A stretch of DNA of 64,000 bases, taken from Streptomyces beigongshangae. Lineage in GTDB: Bacteria; Actinomycetota; Actinomycetes; Streptomycetales; Streptomycetaceae. Both the position numbers and the translations under genes were made by a program. The stretch covers positions 124,001-188,000 of the forward strand of contig NZ_JAHKJW010000006.1 in NCBI RefSeq assembly GCF_019710745.1, given 5' to 3'. Positions 56,305 through 64,000 of this stretch are shown piece after piece; the first letter of the stretch is position 1; the number at the start of each line of letters is the position of its first letter. The notes under the pieces were generated by a model, which did no database searches, was not told where the DNA came from, and was given only the letters and a program-made list of their open reading frames with translations.

Positions 56305-57312
56305 ATGGCGACACCCCCGTACGCCCTCGCAGGCCGCCACTTCCTGAAGGAACTGGACTTCACGCGGGAGGAGATCCACGGCCTGCTCGGGCTCGCCGCC
56401 GAGCTGAAGGCGGCGAAGAGGGCCGGGACGGAGACCCGGTACCTGCGGGGCAGGAACATCGCGCTGGTCTTCGAGAAGACGTCGACGCGCACGCGCTGCG
56501 CCTTCGAGGTGGCGGCGGCGGACCAGGGCGCGTCGACCACGTACCTCGATCCGTCCGGCTCGCAGATGGGCCACAAGGAGTCCGTGAAGGACACCGCGCG
56601 GGTGCTCGGCCGGATGTACCACGCCATCCAGTACCGGGGGGACAGCCAGGAGAACGTCGAGGTGCTGGCGGCCCACGCGGGCGTGCCCGTCTACAACGGC
56701 CTGACCGACGCCTGGCACCCGACGCAGATGCTGGCCGACGTGCTCACGATGACCGAGCACTGCACCAAGCCGCTGGACGGGATCGCCTTCGCCTACCTGG
56801 GCGACGCGCGCTTCAACATGGGCAACTCGTACCTCGTCACCGGCGCGCTGCTCGGCATGGACGTACGGATCGTCGCGCCCCGGGCCTACTGGCCCGCCGA
56901 GGAGGTCGTGGCCCGGGCGCGCGAACTGGCCGGGCGCAGCGGGGCGCGGATCACGCTCACCGAGGACGTCGCCGAGGGTGTCCTGGGGGCCGACTTCGTC
57001 GCCACGGACGTGTGGGTGTCGATGGGGGAGCCCAAGGAGGTCTGGGACGAGCGCATCGCCGCCCTCGGCCCGTACGCGGTGACGATGGACGTCCTGCGGG
57101 CCACCGGCAACGCCGACGTCAAGTTCCTGCACTGCCTGCCCGCCTTCCACGACCTGGGCACCAAGGTCGGCCGCGAGATGCACGAGCGGCACGGCCTGGA
57201 CTCGCTGGAGGTCACCGACGAGGTCTTCGAGTCGGACCGGTCGGTCGTCTTCGACGAGGCGGAGAACCGGCTGCACACGATCAAGGCGGTACTGGTGGCG
57301 ACCCTGGCCTGA
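56305..57312 (+). CDS. arcB: Ornithine carbamoyltransferase (probably catabolic)
   Basis: Interconverts citrulline plus phosphate with ornithine plus carbamoyl phosphate. The 335-residue protein has the carbamoyl phosphate motif FEKTSTRTR, the HAIQYRG and HPTQMLAD segments, and the ornithine motif [10 protein letters not shown]. Its length and position after arcA suggest the catabolic ArcB role, though an anabolic ArgF role cannot be excluded. ATG 56305 follows GGAG at 7 nt. Confidence 0.93.
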   Translation: MATPPYALAGRHFLKELDFTREEIHGLLGLAAELKAAKRAGTETRYLRGRNIALVFEKTSTRTRCAFEVAAADQGASTTYLDPSGSQMGHKESVKDTARVLGRMYHAIQYRGDSQENVEVLAAHAGVPVYNGLTDAWHPTQMLADVLTMTEHCTKPLDGIAFAYLGDARFNMGNSYLVTGALLGMDVRIVAPRAYWPAEEVVARARELAGRSGARITLTEDVAEGVLGADFVATDVWVSMGEPKEVWDERIAALGPYAVTMDVLRATGNADVKFLHCLPAFHDLGTKVGREMHERHGLDSLEVTDEVFESDRSVVFDEAENRLHTIKAVLVATLA

Positions 57313-57350
57313 ACGCCGTCACGCCCTTGTCACGCCCCCCGTGGCCGCCG

Positions 57351-57803
57351 CTAGGAGGGCCTGCGCGGGCGCGGTACCACCGGGACCCGGAACCAGACCG
57401 CCTTGCCGGACTCCGTGGGGCGGTGGCCGCACGAGGAGCTGAGGGTACGGATCAGCAGCAGGCCGCGGCCGTGCTCCTGCCAGGGGTCGGGCTCGTACGA
57501 GGGGCCGGGGACCGTGAGGTCGCCAGGCGGGGCCGGGTCGGGGTCGTGGACCTCGACCCGGCAGTCGGTGGGCAGCAGTTCCACGACCAGCTCTATGGGC
57601 GCGTCGCCCGTGGTGTGCTCCACGGCGTTGGCCACCAGCTCGGCGGTGAGCAGCTCCGCGGTGTCGCTGTCCGCGGGGTGCTCGATCTCGGCGAGCGCGG
57701 TACGCACCAGGGCACGGGCGACCGGCACGGCCGCGGCGGTGTGCGGCAGGGCGATGCGCCAGGAGGCCGGGGCGTGGGATTCGTGCAAGGCGGATCCGTT
57801 CAT
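57351..57803 (-). CDS. RsbW-like ATP-binding protein
   Basis: A 150-residue HATPase_c domain protein. Bergerat motifs: LLTAELVANAVEHT (N box), VEVHDPDPAPP (G1) and EHGRGLLLIRTLSSSCG (G2). Such stand-alone domains are numerous in Streptomyces, act as anti-sigma or protein kinases, and often influence sigma-factor signalling. ATG 57803 has only a weak AGGA 11 nt upstream. It is convergent with the OTC gene. Confidence 0.82.
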   Translation of the reverse strand: MNGSALHESHAPASWRIALPHTAAAVPVARALVRTALAEIEHPADSDTAELLTAELVANAVEHTTGDAPIELVVELLPTDCRVEVHDPDPAPPGDLTVPGPSYEPDPWQEHGRGLLLIRTLSSSCGHRPTESGKAVWFRVPVVPRPRRPS

Positions 57804-57970
57804 GGAGCAGGATGTCCTGCTTTCAACTTTAGGAATGGTACGTCGCACTCCGACAGAGGCCCTCGGCGGGCTCTTTCCGGGACGTTCGGCCTGGCGTGGG
57901 GCCGACCGTCCGGATATACGGGCGACGCGCCCCGCAACGTGAGCGTTCCCCCGGCGACCCGGGATGCGGC

Positions 57971-58822
57971 TCAGCCCGCCCGTTCCCACCTGCGGGGTCC
58001 CGCCGGTACGCCCGCGAAGGCCGCTCCGGCGTCCCGCAGCCGCTCGCGCAGGGCCCGGAAGACGGCTGCCGAACGGGCGCCCGGCCACCCCTGGGGCAGC
58101 AGCGCGGGAGGCAGCCCCGGATCGGCGTACGGGAGATGGCGCCAGGAGTCCAGGGCGAGGAGATAGTCGCGGTACGCCTCCTCGGCGGGGGTGTCGTCCC
58201 GCGCCTCCCAGTCGTGCAGCACGCGCGCGTGGCGGTCCAGGAACGCGTCGTGCTGCTTGGCGACGGCGGCCAGGTCCCACCAGCGCGCGACCGCCTCCGC
58301 CGTCGCCGCGTACCCGAGGTGCTCGGCGCGGAACAGGTCCACGTACGTGTCCAGCCGCAGCCGTTCCAGCGTGTGCCGTGTCTCCTCGTAGAGACGGGCC
58401 GGGGCGATCCACACGCCGGGGGCGGCCGTTCCGAAGCCGAGACCGGCCAGGCGCGAGCGGAGCACGTGGCGTCTCTGCCGCTCGGACTCAGGGACGGAGA
58501 ACACGGCGAGCACCCAGGTGTCGTCCCCGGGCGGTGCGGCGGCGTAGATCCGGCGGTCGCCGTCGTCGAGGAGCCGGCGGGCGTCCGGCGACAGCACGTA
58601 TCCGGCGGCGCCCGCGTCGGTCCGGGCCGGCAGGAGCAGCCCGCGGCGCTTGAGCCGGGACACCGACGACCGTACGGAGGGCGCGTCCACGCCTGCCGCG
58701 GCCAGGAGCCGGATCAACTCGGCCACGGGTACGGGGCCGGGGGCGAAGCGGCCGTACGCGCCGTAGAAGGTGACGATGAGGGACCGGGGACGGGGGGCGT
58801 GCTGCTCGGACACGTCGATCAC
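57971..58822 (-). CDS. PaaX-family transcriptional regulator
   Basis: About 283 residues. N-terminal winged helix (PRSLIVTFYGAYGRF, then VDAPSVRSSVSRLKRRGLL), central DTWVLAVFSVPESERQRRHVLRSRLAGLGFG, and the C-terminal PaaX domain with WWDLAAVAKQHDAFL. PaaX represses phenylacetate catabolism in E. coli, but actinomycete homologues control varied pathways. No paa genes are in the window. Start is GTG 58822; GTG 58813 is an alternative. Confidence 0.85.
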   Translation of the reverse strand: MIDVSEQHAPRPRSLIVTFYGAYGRFAPGPVPVAELIRLLAAAGVDAPSVRSSVSRLKRRGLLLPARTDAGAAGYVLSPDARRLLDDGDRRIYAAAPPGDDTWVLAVFSVPESERQRRHVLRSRLAGLGFGTAAPGVWIAPARLYEETRHTLERLRLDTYVDLFRAEHLGYAATAEAVARWWDLAAVAKQHDAFLDRHARVLHDWEARDDTPAEEAYRDYLLALDSWRHLPYADPGLPPALLPQGWPGARSAAVFRALRERLRDAGAAFAGVPAGPRRWERAG

Positions 58823-58891
58823 TCTAGATCGTCACCGTCGGGCGGTCGGGCGGTCGGTCAGCTGGTCGGGCGTGGTCGAGCGGTGGGACGG

Positions 58892-59113
58892 TCAGGCGGC
58901 GACGGCCAGGTGCCCGACCGGCACCCGGTGCGGACCGACGACCCGCCCGTCGGGCAGCAGCGCCCCGGTGTCGTCGAAGACGATCGCGCCGTCGCACAGC
59001 AGGTACCAGCCCTGCTCGGGGTGCGCGGAGACGATGTGCGCGTCGGTGCGGTCGGTGCGGGCAGAACGGTCGGTGCGGCCGGCGGACGGGCACGAAGGCT
59101 GGTGAGAACACAT
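58892..59113 (-). CDS. DUF5999 small protein
   Basis: A 73-residue protein starting with the conserved CSHQPSCPSA, with a middle HIVSAHPEQGWYLLCDGAIVFDDTGALLPDG. GGAGG precedes ATG 59113 at 7 nt. The N-terminal Cys-x5-Cys could bind metal. This family is confined to actinomycetes and has no known function. Confidence 0.75.
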   Translation of the reverse strand: MCSHQPSCPSAGRTDRSARTDRTDAHIVSAHPEQGWYLLCDGAIVFDDTGALLPDGRVVGPHRVPVGHLAVAA

Positions 59114-59217
59114 GAGGGGCCTCCACCTGCGAGGAGTCGAGCGGCGTTTTCGTCGCCCGTACGGATAGACCATGCGCCCGCCGCGAACTCATCGGAACAG
59201 CCGGCCGGCAAGCGTGA

Positions 59218-59796
<579 letters not shown>

Positions 59797-59922
59797 CCTG
59801 GCTCGACCTGATGTGACCTGGCTCGACCTGAGCCGAGCCGACCCGGGTGGGCGGCACCGCGCACGCGCCATGCCCCGGTCCGCCCTCCCTGCCCCGCGGA
59901 GCGGGTCGCACCGCGCGTCCGC

Positions 59923-60840
59923 TCACGTGGACCGGCAGGAGGCCTCGTCGAGGTCGTCCGGGTTCGGCTTGTAGTGGGTTTCGAAGAACGGGTCGCTCTT
60001 CACCAGTTCCTCGAAGTGGGCCTGGAAGAACGCGCGCCACTTGTCCCTGAGGAATCCGCGCAGCGCTTCGACCACCCGGTGGCACCTCTCCGGCTGGTGC
60101 AGCGGGAGGCCGACTCCGTACAGCTGCTCCGAACCCACCTCGATGTCGTCCACGACCCGGACCTTGCCCGGGAGGCGCTGGACGAACCCGTACAGGATCA
60201 CCTTGTCCGTCCAGACGGCGTCCACATTGCCGTCCAGCAGCTTGTCCACGCATTTCCGGTAGTCCTGGGCGGTGACGAACCGGGCGTTCTCGTCGAGGGG
60301 GTTCTTCGCGCCCGGGGTGGAGGTCGAGCCCGACGCGGTGCAGATCTGTTTGTCCGCGGTGTCCTTGCGCTCCTTGATGCTGTGGTCGTCCTGCCGTACG
60401 AGCAGGCCCTGCGGGGTCACGAAGTACGGGCCCGCGAAATCGACCTTCTTCCTCCTCTCGTCGGTGATCGAGTAGGTGGCGATCACCAACGCGTCGGTTC
60501 TCTCCTGGAGATAGGACTCGCGGTCCTTGGAGGGAATGTCGTGGGGCAGCAGGGTGATGCCGAGCTCGCCCTCCAGGTACTGCGCGAGATCGTTCTCGAA
60601 CCCCTGCCCCCGGTGGTTCCGCACGTCGTATTCGTTGAATCCCGGTTGTTCGAACTTGGCTCCGTAGGACATGCCCTTCGGGAAGCCGCCGGCCGCGCGT
60701 GCGGGTTCCGGTGACTCCGAGGCTTTTCCGGAGCTTCCTTTCCCGGGATCTTTCTCTCCGGCGGAATCACAGGCCGGCGCAAGCGCGAGCAGCAGCAGTG
60801 AACACGTCACCGTACTGACAAGACGGGGAACTGATCTCAC
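59923..60840 (-). CDS. Solute-binding lipoprotein, amino-acid (PBP3) type
   Basis: About 305 residues. The signal peptide ends in the lipobox LAPAC, so it is a membrane-anchored lipoprotein. The PBP3-like domain has GFENDLAQYLEGELGI, YSITDERRKKVDFAGPYF, and YGVGLP. GTG 60840 follows AGGAGG at 7 nt. No ABC permease or ATPase is nearby, so it may be an orphan receptor working with the upstream membrane protein or a remote transporter. Its leader overlaps the end of the upstream gene. Confidence 0.8.
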   Translation of the reverse strand: MRSVPRLVSTVTCSLLLLALAPACDSAGEKDPGKGSSGKASESPEPARAAGGFPKGMSYGAKFEQPGFNEYDVRNHRGQGFENDLAQYLEGELGITLLPHDIPSKDRESYLQERTDALVIATYSITDERRKKVDFAGPYFVTPQGLLVRQDDHSIKERKDTADKQICTASGSTSTPGAKNPLDENARFVTAQDYRKCVDKLLDGNVDAVWTDKVILYGFVQRLPGKVRVVDDIEVGSEQLYGVGLPLHQPERCHRVVEALRGFLRDKWRAFFQAHFEELVKSDPFFETHYKPNPDDLDEASCRST

Positions 60841-60857
60841 CTGGAGACCTCCTCGGT

Positions 60858-61553
60858 TCACTCGTTCGTGAGGATCGCTTCATCGGGTTCGAGGGAGATC
60901 CGGCAGGCCGGACCCGTCCGCAGTTCCACCCGCAGTGCGACGGAGTCGCCGCCCGTCCTCAGGGGGATCCTGGCCGTGAGCGTCTGCCGGTCGAACGCGA
61001 CGTCCTGCTCGCCGTTCCGGGCCCCGCCGCTGATGCCCACCTCGCTGCGGAAGACACAGGGGGAGCCGCCGGACGGGAGGTCCCGGCCCCTGAGGGTCAG
61101 CCGGAGGTACGCGCGGTCTCCCGGTGTGGGGACGGTGAAGGTGGCGACGTCGCCGTCCGCCATGTCCTCGGCGTCCTTGGTCCTGACGGTGACACCGAGG
61201 TCGCTGTTCTCGTCGTGGAAACGGACGCCGCCGAGGACGAGGCCCACCACGACCACGACGGTGGGCACGGCCCGGAGCAGGATCCGGTGCAGCTCGGGGG
61301 TGAAGCCGACCGCGACGAGACCCGCCGCCACCCCGGCCAGGAGCACCGCGATCAGGCTCCGGTACTCCCCGGTTCCCCAGGAGTACCAGATGAACGCCTC
61401 AAGGCCGAGAGCGATCACCGACAGCAGATGGGCGACGGCGGAGAGGACCGTGACGGGCTGGGCGGCAGCCGCAGCCGCACCCGGAGCCGAAGGTGAAGGC
61501 GAAGTGGGAGGGGAAGGCGGCGTGGCAGGTGGGGTGGCGTCAGCGGCGGGCAT
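60858..61553 (-). CDS. Membrane protein with C-terminal extracytoplasmic domain, unknown family
   Basis: About 231 residues from ATG 61553. A Pro/Ser/Ala-rich N-terminus leads to three predicted hydrophobic segments (residues about 35-55, 63-82 and 90-110). A soluble domain follows with YLRLTLRGRDLPSGGSPCVF and TGPACRISLEPDEAI, possibly disulfide-linked. ATG 61616 is an alternative start. It is on the same strand as the solute-binding lipoprotein, with 17 bp between its stop and that start, so they are likely co-transcribed. Family not recognised. Confidence 0.6.
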   Translation of the reverse strand: MPAADATPPATPPSPPTSPSPSAPGAAAAAAQPVTVLSAVAHLLSVIALGLEAFIWYSWGTGEYRSLIAVLLAGVAAGLVAVGFTPELHRILLRAVPTVVVVVGLVLGGVRFHDENSDLGVTVRTKDAEDMADGDVATFTVPTPGDRAYLRLTLRGRDLPSGGSPCVFRSEVGISGGARNGEQDVAFDRQTLTARIPLRTGGDSVALRVELRTGPACRISLEPDEAILTNE

Positions 61554-61804
61554 CGCGCGGTGGCCCCGTTGTGATCGGCATGACGGCCCCTCCCCGGCTG
61601 GTGGAGGTCCGATCATTCCAAGGGGCGGCCGGTGGCCAGGACGGAAAACAAGAGCCGGTCACCGTCCCGGGACGATGGTGATCGAACGGTGACCAGGGGT
61701 GCGAAAAGAGCCGTACGCCTGCGCGAGACACCCTGCCGCCGTCGAACGCGTCCGGCCGCGTCCGGCCGGCCTCCGGGCGTGCTCCACCGGCCCCGGCGAC
61801 GCCT

Positions 61805-61955
61805 TCAGCGCTTGAGCATGAAGGTGAAGTCGCCGGAGAGCCCGCCCCCCAGCCCGACCGACGGGACGAGTTTCCCGTCCGTGATCAGTCTCTCGACCTC
61901 GGCCCGTGAGAGACCGCAGCCCTCAGCGACCAGCCGTACCGGCCGGACGGGGATC
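61805..61955 (-). pseudogene. 3' fragment of a DUF1062-type gene
   Basis: The minus strand reads VRPVRLVAEGCGLSRAEVER, then LITDGKLVPSVGLGGGLSG and DFTFMLKR before a stop at 61805. This matches, from memory, the C-terminal end of DUF1062 proteins (about 200 residues). The upstream part is absent: beyond about 61955 the frame enters the thioesterase relic on the opposite strand. Only the last about 50 codons remain. Confidence 0.5.
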
Positions 61956-61957
61956 CG

Positions 61958-62270
61958 CGCCGCGGCTGGAGGAGGCGGTCGCGTGGGTGATCGGCGATGT
62001 CAGCCTGCCCGAGGAGACGATCGCCCGGATGACCGCCGCCGTCCGGCACGGCAGCCGGCTCCGCGACCGCTTCACCCCCGGCCGGTTCGGCGGCGATCTG
62101 CTGCTGTACACGGCGGGACCGGACGCACTGGCCGACGAGTGGCGTCCGCACATCGGCGGCCGCGTCACGACCCATGAGATCACCACCACCCAGCTGCGGA
62201 TGATGCGCCCGAGGCACTGACCCGGATCGGCCCCGTCCTGGCGGCCGCACTCGCCGACGGGAACCGGCAG
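61958..62270 (+). pseudogene. C-terminal relic of an NRPS/thioesterase protein
   Basis: The plus strand encodes LEEAVAWVIGDVSLPEETIA, then FTPGRFGGDLLLYTAG, then HIGGRVTTHEITTTQLRMMRP. This corresponds to the last third of the thioesterase domain at the end of NRPS proteins (FTPGRYxGDxLLFxA type). After MMRP a frameshift is needed to continue into PEALTRIGPVLAAALADG, the usual terminal helix. The catalytic Ser and Asp parts are missing, so it is dead. Confidence 0.6.
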
Positions 62271-62399
62271 GTGCCATGCCGGGCCCGGTGCGGGGGAGGG
62301 AGGATTCCCGGCACGACGACGCGCCGCCTCCCCCTCCACCGCTCCCCCGACGCCGCCCGACGGCCGGGCTCCGAGGAGCCCGGCCCTCCTGTGCGCGGC

Positions 62400-64000
62400 T
62401 CAGTCGAACAGCGGTGCCAGCGCCGCCTCGCCCGACAGGATCCGCCAGGCGGGCACCCGCACCGTCCGGCTCACCGGGCAGGGTTTGGCGCCGTGGCCCC
62501 CGGCGGGCAGGCCGGTGAGCAGGTCACCTCGCGCGTGGAGGAGCCTGAGGTGCCGCGCGGGGTCCGCACCGGGCTCCGGTCCGGGGTCGATGAGCACCGC
62601 CGTGTTCTCGCCGGCGTCGGTGAACAGCAGGTCCACCGGGTGCCCACCCACCAGCACGGTCCGCTCCAGATCGGTGATCCCCCGTCCGGTCAGGTAACGC
62701 TGCAGGCGGTCGGCGGAGTCCTCGTGGGCCTTGACCACCGGGCCGGGCGGGCCGGCTTCGGCCGGAGCGCCGTCGTCGCCCGCTCCCAGCGGCACCGAGC
62801 GAGTGGCGAGGAGGGCCGGCAGGCCGCTCTGCTCCTGCCAGAAGGAGAGGCCGCCGACGGTGATCAGCTGCGACTTGGCCCGGGTGACCGCCACGTTCCA
62901 CAGGTTGACCTGGCTCGCGACCCAGTGCGTGGTCCGGGGTGGGGTGTTGGGCGCCGCCACCGGGCTGAGCACCATCACGTCGCGCTGTCCGCCCTGGAAG
63001 GTGTGGACGGTGCCGACCCGGACCCGGTCGTCGTCCCGCCACATCCGGGCCAGCGCCTCCTTCTGCGCGCGGAACGGCGTGACCACTCCCACCGTCGCGT
63101 CCGGTTCGATCTCCGCCAGCAGTCCGTCGACGACGTGCCGCACGGTCTCCGCCTCCGCCGCGTTGCGCCAGGACCGCCCGTCGCCGCCGCGGGCCGAGCT
63201 TCCGGAGGGGACATCGACCCAGCCGAGAACCGGTGCCGGGTCGGTTGCTCCCACCGGGTCGTGCGCCGGTACCTGGCGCCGCACGTCGGTCAGCACCCGC
63301 AACCGGCCGCCGTAGCAGTGGCCGTTGACGACGTCCGCGATCCGCGGGTGGCAGCGGTAGTGCTCGTCGAGGAACAGCGTGCCCTCGCCGTGCTGTTCGG
63401 CCGCGTGGTATGAGGAGTGCACGTGATAGGTGAGGCGGTGGTGCTCCAGTTGGGCGGCGCTCAGCCCGGCCCGCCTCCGTGCCTGCCGCTCCTGCTGCGG
63501 TGACACGCCGGGGATGTGCCCGAGCTGCATGGGGTCACCGATGATCAGTGCCCGGCGGGCCCGGAAGAGCAGCGGCAGCACCGAGGGGATGGAGCACTGG
63601 CTGGCCTCGTCGATGACGACGAGGTCGAACAGCTTCGGGGTGAGTTCCAGCTGCCGCACCGAGTGGGTGCTGACGGCCCACCCCTTGATGTGCGTCATCA
63701 GGTTCTTCTGGCTGCGCTGGTAGCCGGCCCGGCGCCGCAGTGCCTGGAGCCGCTGGTTCATGAGTCCGGTCGCGCGGCCGAGGGCCTCGGCGGACAGCGT
63801 GCGGGACAGTTCCGCCGACAGGCCGGTCAGCGCCTGAGCCGTGGCCAGCCGGGCCGCCTTGAGTCCGTTCTCGTCCCATTGCCCGTGCTCGCGGACGAGT
63901 TCCCGCACCTCCCGCTCCACCGACACGACCTCGGCCAGCGACTCCAGCAGTTCGGGTGGCACCGGTCGTTCCGCGGCCCAGGCAGGCCACACCGGTCCGG
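62400..64000 (-). CDS. UPF1-like superfamily 1 helicase, 5' end outside the window
   Basis: At least 533 residues on the minus strand, open to the window edge. Walker B is VVIDEASQCSIPSVLPLL (DEAS), followed by ALIIGDPMQLGHIP, FLDEHYRCHPRIADVVN, VGVVTPFRAQKEAL, VGTVHTFQGGQRDVMVLS and NVAVTRAKSQL, all motifs of AAA_11/AAA_12 (UPF1/SMUBP2-like) helicases. The Walker A region is beyond the edge. The C-terminal about 130 residues may be a PLD-like or nuclease-like remnant but I cannot name it. Related proteins occur in DNA repair and in phage-defence islands. Confidence 0.85.
   Translation of the reverse strand, partial: GPVWPAWAAERPVPPELLESLAEVVSVEREVRELVREHGQWDENGLKAARLATAQALTGLSAELSRTLSAEALGRATGLMNQRLQALRRRAGYQRSQKNLMTHIKGWAVSTHSVRQLELTPKLFDLVVIDEASQCSIPSVLPLLFRARRALIIGDPMQLGHIPGVSPQQERQARRRAGLSAAQLEHHRLTYHVHSSYHAAEQHGEGTLFLDEHYRCHPRIADVVNGHCYGGRLRVLTDVRRQVPAHDPVGATDPAPVLGWVDVPSGSSARGGDGRSWRNAAEAETVRHVVDGLLAEIEPDATVGVVTPFRAQKEALARMWRDDDRVRVGTVHTFQGGQRDVMVLSPVAAPNTPPRTTHWVASQVNLWNVAVTRAKSQLITVGGLSFWQEQSGLPALLATRSVPLGAGDDGAPAEAGPPGPVVKAHEDSADRLQRYLTGRGITDLERTVLVGGHPVDLLFTDAGENTAVLIDPGPEPGADPARHLRLLHARGDLLTGLPAGGHGAKPCPVSRTVRVPAWRILSGEAALAPLFD

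Noticed and set aside
54919-57312. Complete arginine deiminase operon
   Set aside because: Only arcA and an ornithine carbamoyltransferase are present. No carbamate kinase or arginine-ornithine antiporter could be found in the window.
62271-63413. 380-codon plus-strand frame antisense to the helicase
   Set aside because: The minus strand carries all SF1 helicase motifs and the plus frame has none. Only its first codons overlap the frame-shifted end of the thioesterase relic.

Overview
This 64 kb window has very high GC, dense overlapping genes, many GTG starts and GTGA/ATGA stop-start overlaps. It also carries actinomycete-specific families (DUF397/XRE pairs, RsbW-like ATPases, SepF-like, ANTAR, DUF5999, DUF6099, DUF6299). 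It looks like a Streptomyces chromosome, probably an accessory-rich part or arm, because secondary metabolism, gene relics and poorly conserved genes alternate with a few housekeeping-like genes. No rRNA, tRNA or CRISPR was seen.

Layout. 0.2-3.0 kb: arsenic resistance, with an ArsR regulator on the plus strand, a convergent arsR-ACR3 operon, and a low-molecular-weight arsenate reductase. 3.1-6.6 kb: a PNPOx-family enzyme, a DUF397/XRE/ATPase regulatory trio whose XRE member has lost its middle, an eroded M20 peptidase relic and an SDR. 6.8-24.1 kb: a compact biosynthetic cluster with a fatty acyl-AMP ligase, two modular PKS proteins, an ACMSD-like amidohydrolase (decarboxylase family) and an MhpA-like aromatic hydroxylase. 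24.1-31.3 kb: DUF2945/DUF3140 pair, amino-acid permease, and a four-gene glycosyltransferase operon with overlapping starts. 31.3-36.7 kb: two GAF-ANTAR proteins, a spore-photoproduct-lyase-like radical SAM protein, topoisomerase IB and a GNAT. 36.8-37.3 kb: a frameshifted IS5-family transposase relic. 37.6-41.3 kb: a secreted DUF3494 (ice-binding fold) protein, a DUF5819/HTTM pair and an orphan DUF397. 41.4-44.1 kb: furA-katG operon. 44.3-48.3 kb: SepF-like, a P-loop ATPase, MazG, DUF6099 and an F420-type LLM oxidoreductase. 48.4-52.7 kb: Hen1-Pnkp RNA repair operon. 52.7-54.8 kb: an SPFH protein coupled to a NAD-kinase-like protein. 54.9-57.3 kb: arginine deiminase and ornithine carbamoyltransferase. 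57.3-61.6 kb: an anti-sigma-like ATPase, PaaX, DUF5999, DUF6299 and an orphan solute-binding lipoprotein with a membrane partner. 61.8-62.3 kb: a deletion scar joining a DUF1062 relic to an NRPS thioesterase relic. 62.4 kb to the edge: an UPF1-like SF1 helicase, cut by the window.

Most interesting system: the PKS cluster. By domain order it loads a fatty acid (FAAL), performs three malonyl extensions using one N-terminal acyltransferase, and ketoreduces only at the second extension. That is the same reduction programme as 6-methylsalicylate synthase, spread over modules. The two neighbouring enzymes belong to families known to decarboxylate 6-alkylsalicylates and to hydroxylate 3-substituted phenols. 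The predicted product class is a 6-alkylsalicylate converted to a 3-alkylphenol and then a hydroxylated alkylphenol. This is an inference from family logic and is not shown by the sequence alone.
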